This document shows positions 61,970 to 64,000 of a stretch of 64,000 nt of DNA, in pieces. Both the position numbers and the translations under genes were made by a program. The notes below the pieces were generated by a model. That model saw nothing but the letters and a program-made list of their open reading frames with translations. It did no database searches and had not been told where the DNA came from. Each line of letters opens with the position of its first letter. The first letter of the stretch is position 1. Source of the DNA: Gammaproteobacteria bacterium (GTDB lineage Bacteria > Pseudomonadota > Gammaproteobacteria > JAADGQ01); the NCBI GenBank assembly GCA_021648145.1, contig JAKITI010000013.1, positions 24,708 to 88,707 of the forward strand, given 5' to 3'.

Positions 61970-64000
61970 ATGTCACGCCTTAGTTTTTTTCTGATAAGCA
62001 TTTTTCTATTACCCTGGTCGGTTGCTCAAGCCGTACCCGTTTTGTACCAAGCTAATAATTTGGGTGGTAGTGCTTGGGAGTATACATACACAGTCAATAA
62101 TGACTTGCCCATCAACATTGAAGAGTTTTCGACCTATTTTGATCCAGCCCTTTATGAAAATCTGGTGATTTCGGATTCGCCTATGGGTTGGGATGGTCTG
62201 GCGGTAGAGCCAGATTCGAATCTACCCGATGATGGTTTTTCTGACTGGTTAACGCTGGGGTCACCGATCAACTCTGGTGACACATTGGGTGGGTTTTCCG
62301 TGACGTTTGATTTTATCGGCACAGGCACACCGGGGTCACAGCTTTTTGAAATTCTGGATCCAATGACTTTTGATGTTCTCAGTAGTGGATCAACAACCTC
62401 CGTGCCTGAGCCGGGTGCATTAGTGTTGTTGGTCTTGGGTCTTGCAGGCTTATTTCACCGTTCATTGCGCAGAGTTTGCACCCAGTCTGTAAAATTTATG
62501 CGAGTGGGTTTGGCTGGCCTGCTGGCGCTGGGTTTTCTGCTGAGCCAAAGTCTGGCTGTTGCAGCGGTGAGTGATTTGTCAATGACAGATCGTCAGTTAG
62601 TCAGCAAACAACGTGTTTCGCGTACTGATGTTGAGTACACCTATACCCTGACGATTAATAATAGCGGTGTGCCACTTACTGGTGTCGTCGCTACGGTCAG
62701 CAGCCTTTCTGGCAATACGGTTATTCAAAAGGCCGACGTGGTATTGGGAGCTCTGGGGAGCGGCAGTACACAAAGCGCTGATACCTTTGTTCTGCGTCAG
62801 AACCGCCGAGTACGATTTGATCCGGCTGATCTGGTGTTTACGTTTATGGCAGATGGAACCGTGTTAGAGGATCAGGCTTTCGGCCTACAGTTGATGGAAG
62901 ATATCAATCCAGACCCTAATATCGTTGAGATCAACCTTGAAGCACGTGAAGCTGATGTCGAGATGGTTCCAGGTATCTCTTCTACGGTATATACCTACAA
63001 CGGCACTGTGCCGGGGCCGTTGATTCACGGCACTGTAGGCGATACGCTCATTGTGCACTTTACCAATAATTTGCCTGAACCAACAACCATTCACTGGCAT
63101 GGTTTGCGTCTGCCCGCTGATATGGATGGTTCGTCGGTTTCGCAAAATCCTATTCAACCTGGGGATTCATTTACCTATAAGTTTGACCTGAAAGAAGCCT
63201 CATTATTTTGGTATCACCCTCATGTTCGTACAAACGTTCAGGTAGAAAAAGGCTTGGCGGGTGCTTTGTTGGTGACTGAGAAGGCAGAGGATATCGACTC
63301 AAAAATTCGTGATATCAAACAGAAAATTTTAGTTGTTGATGATGTGTTGCTTGATGCTGAAGGCCAGGTGGAAGCTGCTTTTACCGGCACGCCCAAAGAG
63401 CAGCTGCTGAAAAAAATCAACGGACGTGAAGGTAATCAACTCTTGGTTAATGGCGTTAAAATGCCCACAATGAAGGTCAAGTCAGGTGAACCCATTCGCT
63501 GGCGGATGGTGAATATCGCCAATACACGCTTTATGCGTATTGCCGTGCCAAACCATAAACTGACTCGAATTGGTGGTGATGGTGGATTACTAGAGACTCC
63601 TATCACCAATCTCGATGATGTGTTGATGGTGTCTGGCCAGCGTGCGGATATCATGTTTGTTCCTGAAGGTGAAGTCGGTTCCGAATTGATCGTATACTGG
63701 AAAGATACTGCTCGCGGTCGCCACAGTATTGACATCATGCCCAATAATATGGTGGTGATGGGCGACGATGAGATGGATGGCAGTTATCCCGATATCCCTT
63801 TGATGCGCCTGGTTTTCGAAGAAAATAAACAGCAGGCTGAGACACTTGATCTGCCTGCAAGTCTGCGTACCATTGAACCCATTGATATTACAAATGCCAC
63901 TGAGACGACACTCAAGTTTGGTCATAGCATGCCTATGGTTATGAACGGCAAGGGCATGGTCAAATTTCTTATTAATGGCAAGACGTTTGGTGAAGTGACT
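61970..64000 (+). CDS. PEP-CTERM domain protein in frame with multicopper oxidase (cut by window edge)
   Basis: The frame is open from ATG 61970 (AAAGGA upstream) to the window end, 677 codons. Residues 1-22 are a signal peptide, about 24-140 an exported beta-rich domain, and 145-169 a full PEP-CTERM tail: VPEPGALVLLVLGLAGLF then HRSLRR. Without a stop the frame continues into another signal-like stretch (Met177 at 62498; GLAGLLALGFLLSQSLAVA), a beta domain, and the first cupredoxin domains of a multicopper oxidase with HWHG (375-378) and WYHPH (His416/418). Further copper sites lie outside the window. There is no good ribosome site before 62498, so I call one gene; two overlapping in-frame genes remain possible. 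Confidence 0.78.
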   Translation, partial: MSRLSFFLISIFLLPWSVAQAVPVLYQANNLGGSAWEYTYTVNNDLPINIEEFSTYFDPALYENLVISDSPMGWDGLAVEPDSNLPDDGFSDWLTLGSPINSGDTLGGFSVTFDFIGTGTPGSQLFEILDPMTFDVLSSGSTTSVPEPGALVLLVLGLAGLFHRSLRRVCTQSVKFMRVGLAGLLALGFLLSQSLAVAAVSDLSMTDRQLVSKQRVSRTDVEYTYTLTINNSGVPLTGVVATVSSLSGNTVIQKADVVLGALGSGSTQSADTFVLRQNRRVRFDPADLVFTFMADGTVLEDQAFGLQLMEDINPDPNIVEINLEAREADVEMVPGISSTVYTYNGTVPGPLIHGTVGDTLIVHFTNNLPEPTTIHWHGLRLPADMDGSSVSQNPIQPGDSFTYKFDLKEASLFWYHPHVRTNVQVEKGLAGALLVTEKAEDIDSKIRDIKQKILVVDDVLLDAEGQVEAAFTGTPKEQLLKKINGREGNQLLVNGVKMPTMKVKSGEPIRWRMVNIANTRFMRIAVPNHKLTRIGGDGGLLETPITNLDDVLMVSGQRADIMFVPEGEVGSELIVYWKDTARGRHSIDIMPNNMVVMGDDEMDGSYPDIPLMRLVFEENKQQAETLDLPASLRTIEPIDITNATETTLKFGHSMPMVMNGKGMVKFLINGKTFGEVT

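Noticed and set aside
61747..62001. Open frame on the minus strand across the tandem repeat, coding for repeated LFIPVYPCLS
   Set aside because: A 10-bp repeat without stop codons keeps a frame open automatically; there is no ribosome site or family, and it overlaps the real gene start at 61970.

Overview
The window comes from a gammaproteobacterial chromosome. It carries class I adenylate cyclase, a gammaproteobacterial-type FadE and RecC, YbiT, a PEP-CTERM sorting substrate and a nitric-oxide reductase locus. The DNA is moderately AT-rich except for a clearly GC-richer block at about 37.3-46 kb. I cannot name the species. Traits that can be read are a Gram-negative envelope (porin, TonB/ExbBD, lipoproteins), facultative denitrification or NO detoxification (norCB-QD with a Dnr-type regulator), beta-oxidation of fatty acids, glucose phosphorylation, arginine synthesis, and a squalene/phytoene-type synthase.

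Layout. 1-3.2 kb: 5' half of cyaA (minus, cut by the window edge), then pgl-glk. 3.4-5.3 kb: an unrecognised secreted protein and a LolA-like periplasmic protein. 5.4-7.2 kb: pdxA-rsmA (minus). 7.3-14.0 kb: a YiiX-like papain-fold protein, then fadE-fadI-fadJ. 14.0-19.9 kb: an accessory island with a three-gene restriction-modification operon (motif-I-only methylase, NPPY methylase, GIY-YIG/SF2-helicase nuclease) and a damaged DUF5615/DUF433 toxin-antitoxin pair. It is bordered by a 34-bp imperfect direct repeat, and a fragment of a second fadJ allele lies at its right side. 20.1-27.7 kb: porin, Dnr regulator and the nor cluster, with a membrane polyferredoxin between norQ and norD. 28-37 kb: GNAT, broken ParE toxin, orphan recC, a response regulator/histidine kinase pair, acyl-CoA synthetase and thioesterase, then a 159-bp palindromic MITE-like element. 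37.3-46 kb: an operon running VolA-type lipase, DUF1302, DUF1329, Ycf48-like, RND/MMPL. 46-52 kb: HpnD-like synthase, TPR lipoprotein, hexose-6-phosphate mutarotase, YhbQ-like GIY-YIG protein, YbiT. 52.5-55.9 kb: argD, argF, an ABC ATPase and tRNA-Pro(GGG). 55.9-60 kb: a complete TonB uptake unit (receptor-exbB-exbD-tonB). 60-64 kb: an APH/AAA kinase fusion, a 10-bp tandem repeat, and an open-ended gene that joins a PEP-CTERM protein to a multicopper oxidase in one reading frame.

How the parts work together. FadE, FadI and FadJ form one beta-oxidation operon; the acyl-CoA synthetase/thioesterase pair at 35-37 kb and the lipid-handling RND/lipase operon at 37-46 kb could supply or export its substrates (inference). 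Dnr with a TTGAT-N4-GTCAA site in the shared promoter fits NO/O2-dependent control of norCB. The most unusual observations are the PEP-CTERM/multicopper-oxidase fusion, the mosaic borders of the restriction island (truncated fadJ, antisense fadJ fragment fused into a toxin gene), the motif-IV-less methylase in the three-gene restriction system, and the GC-rich lipid/RND operon beside a MITE.
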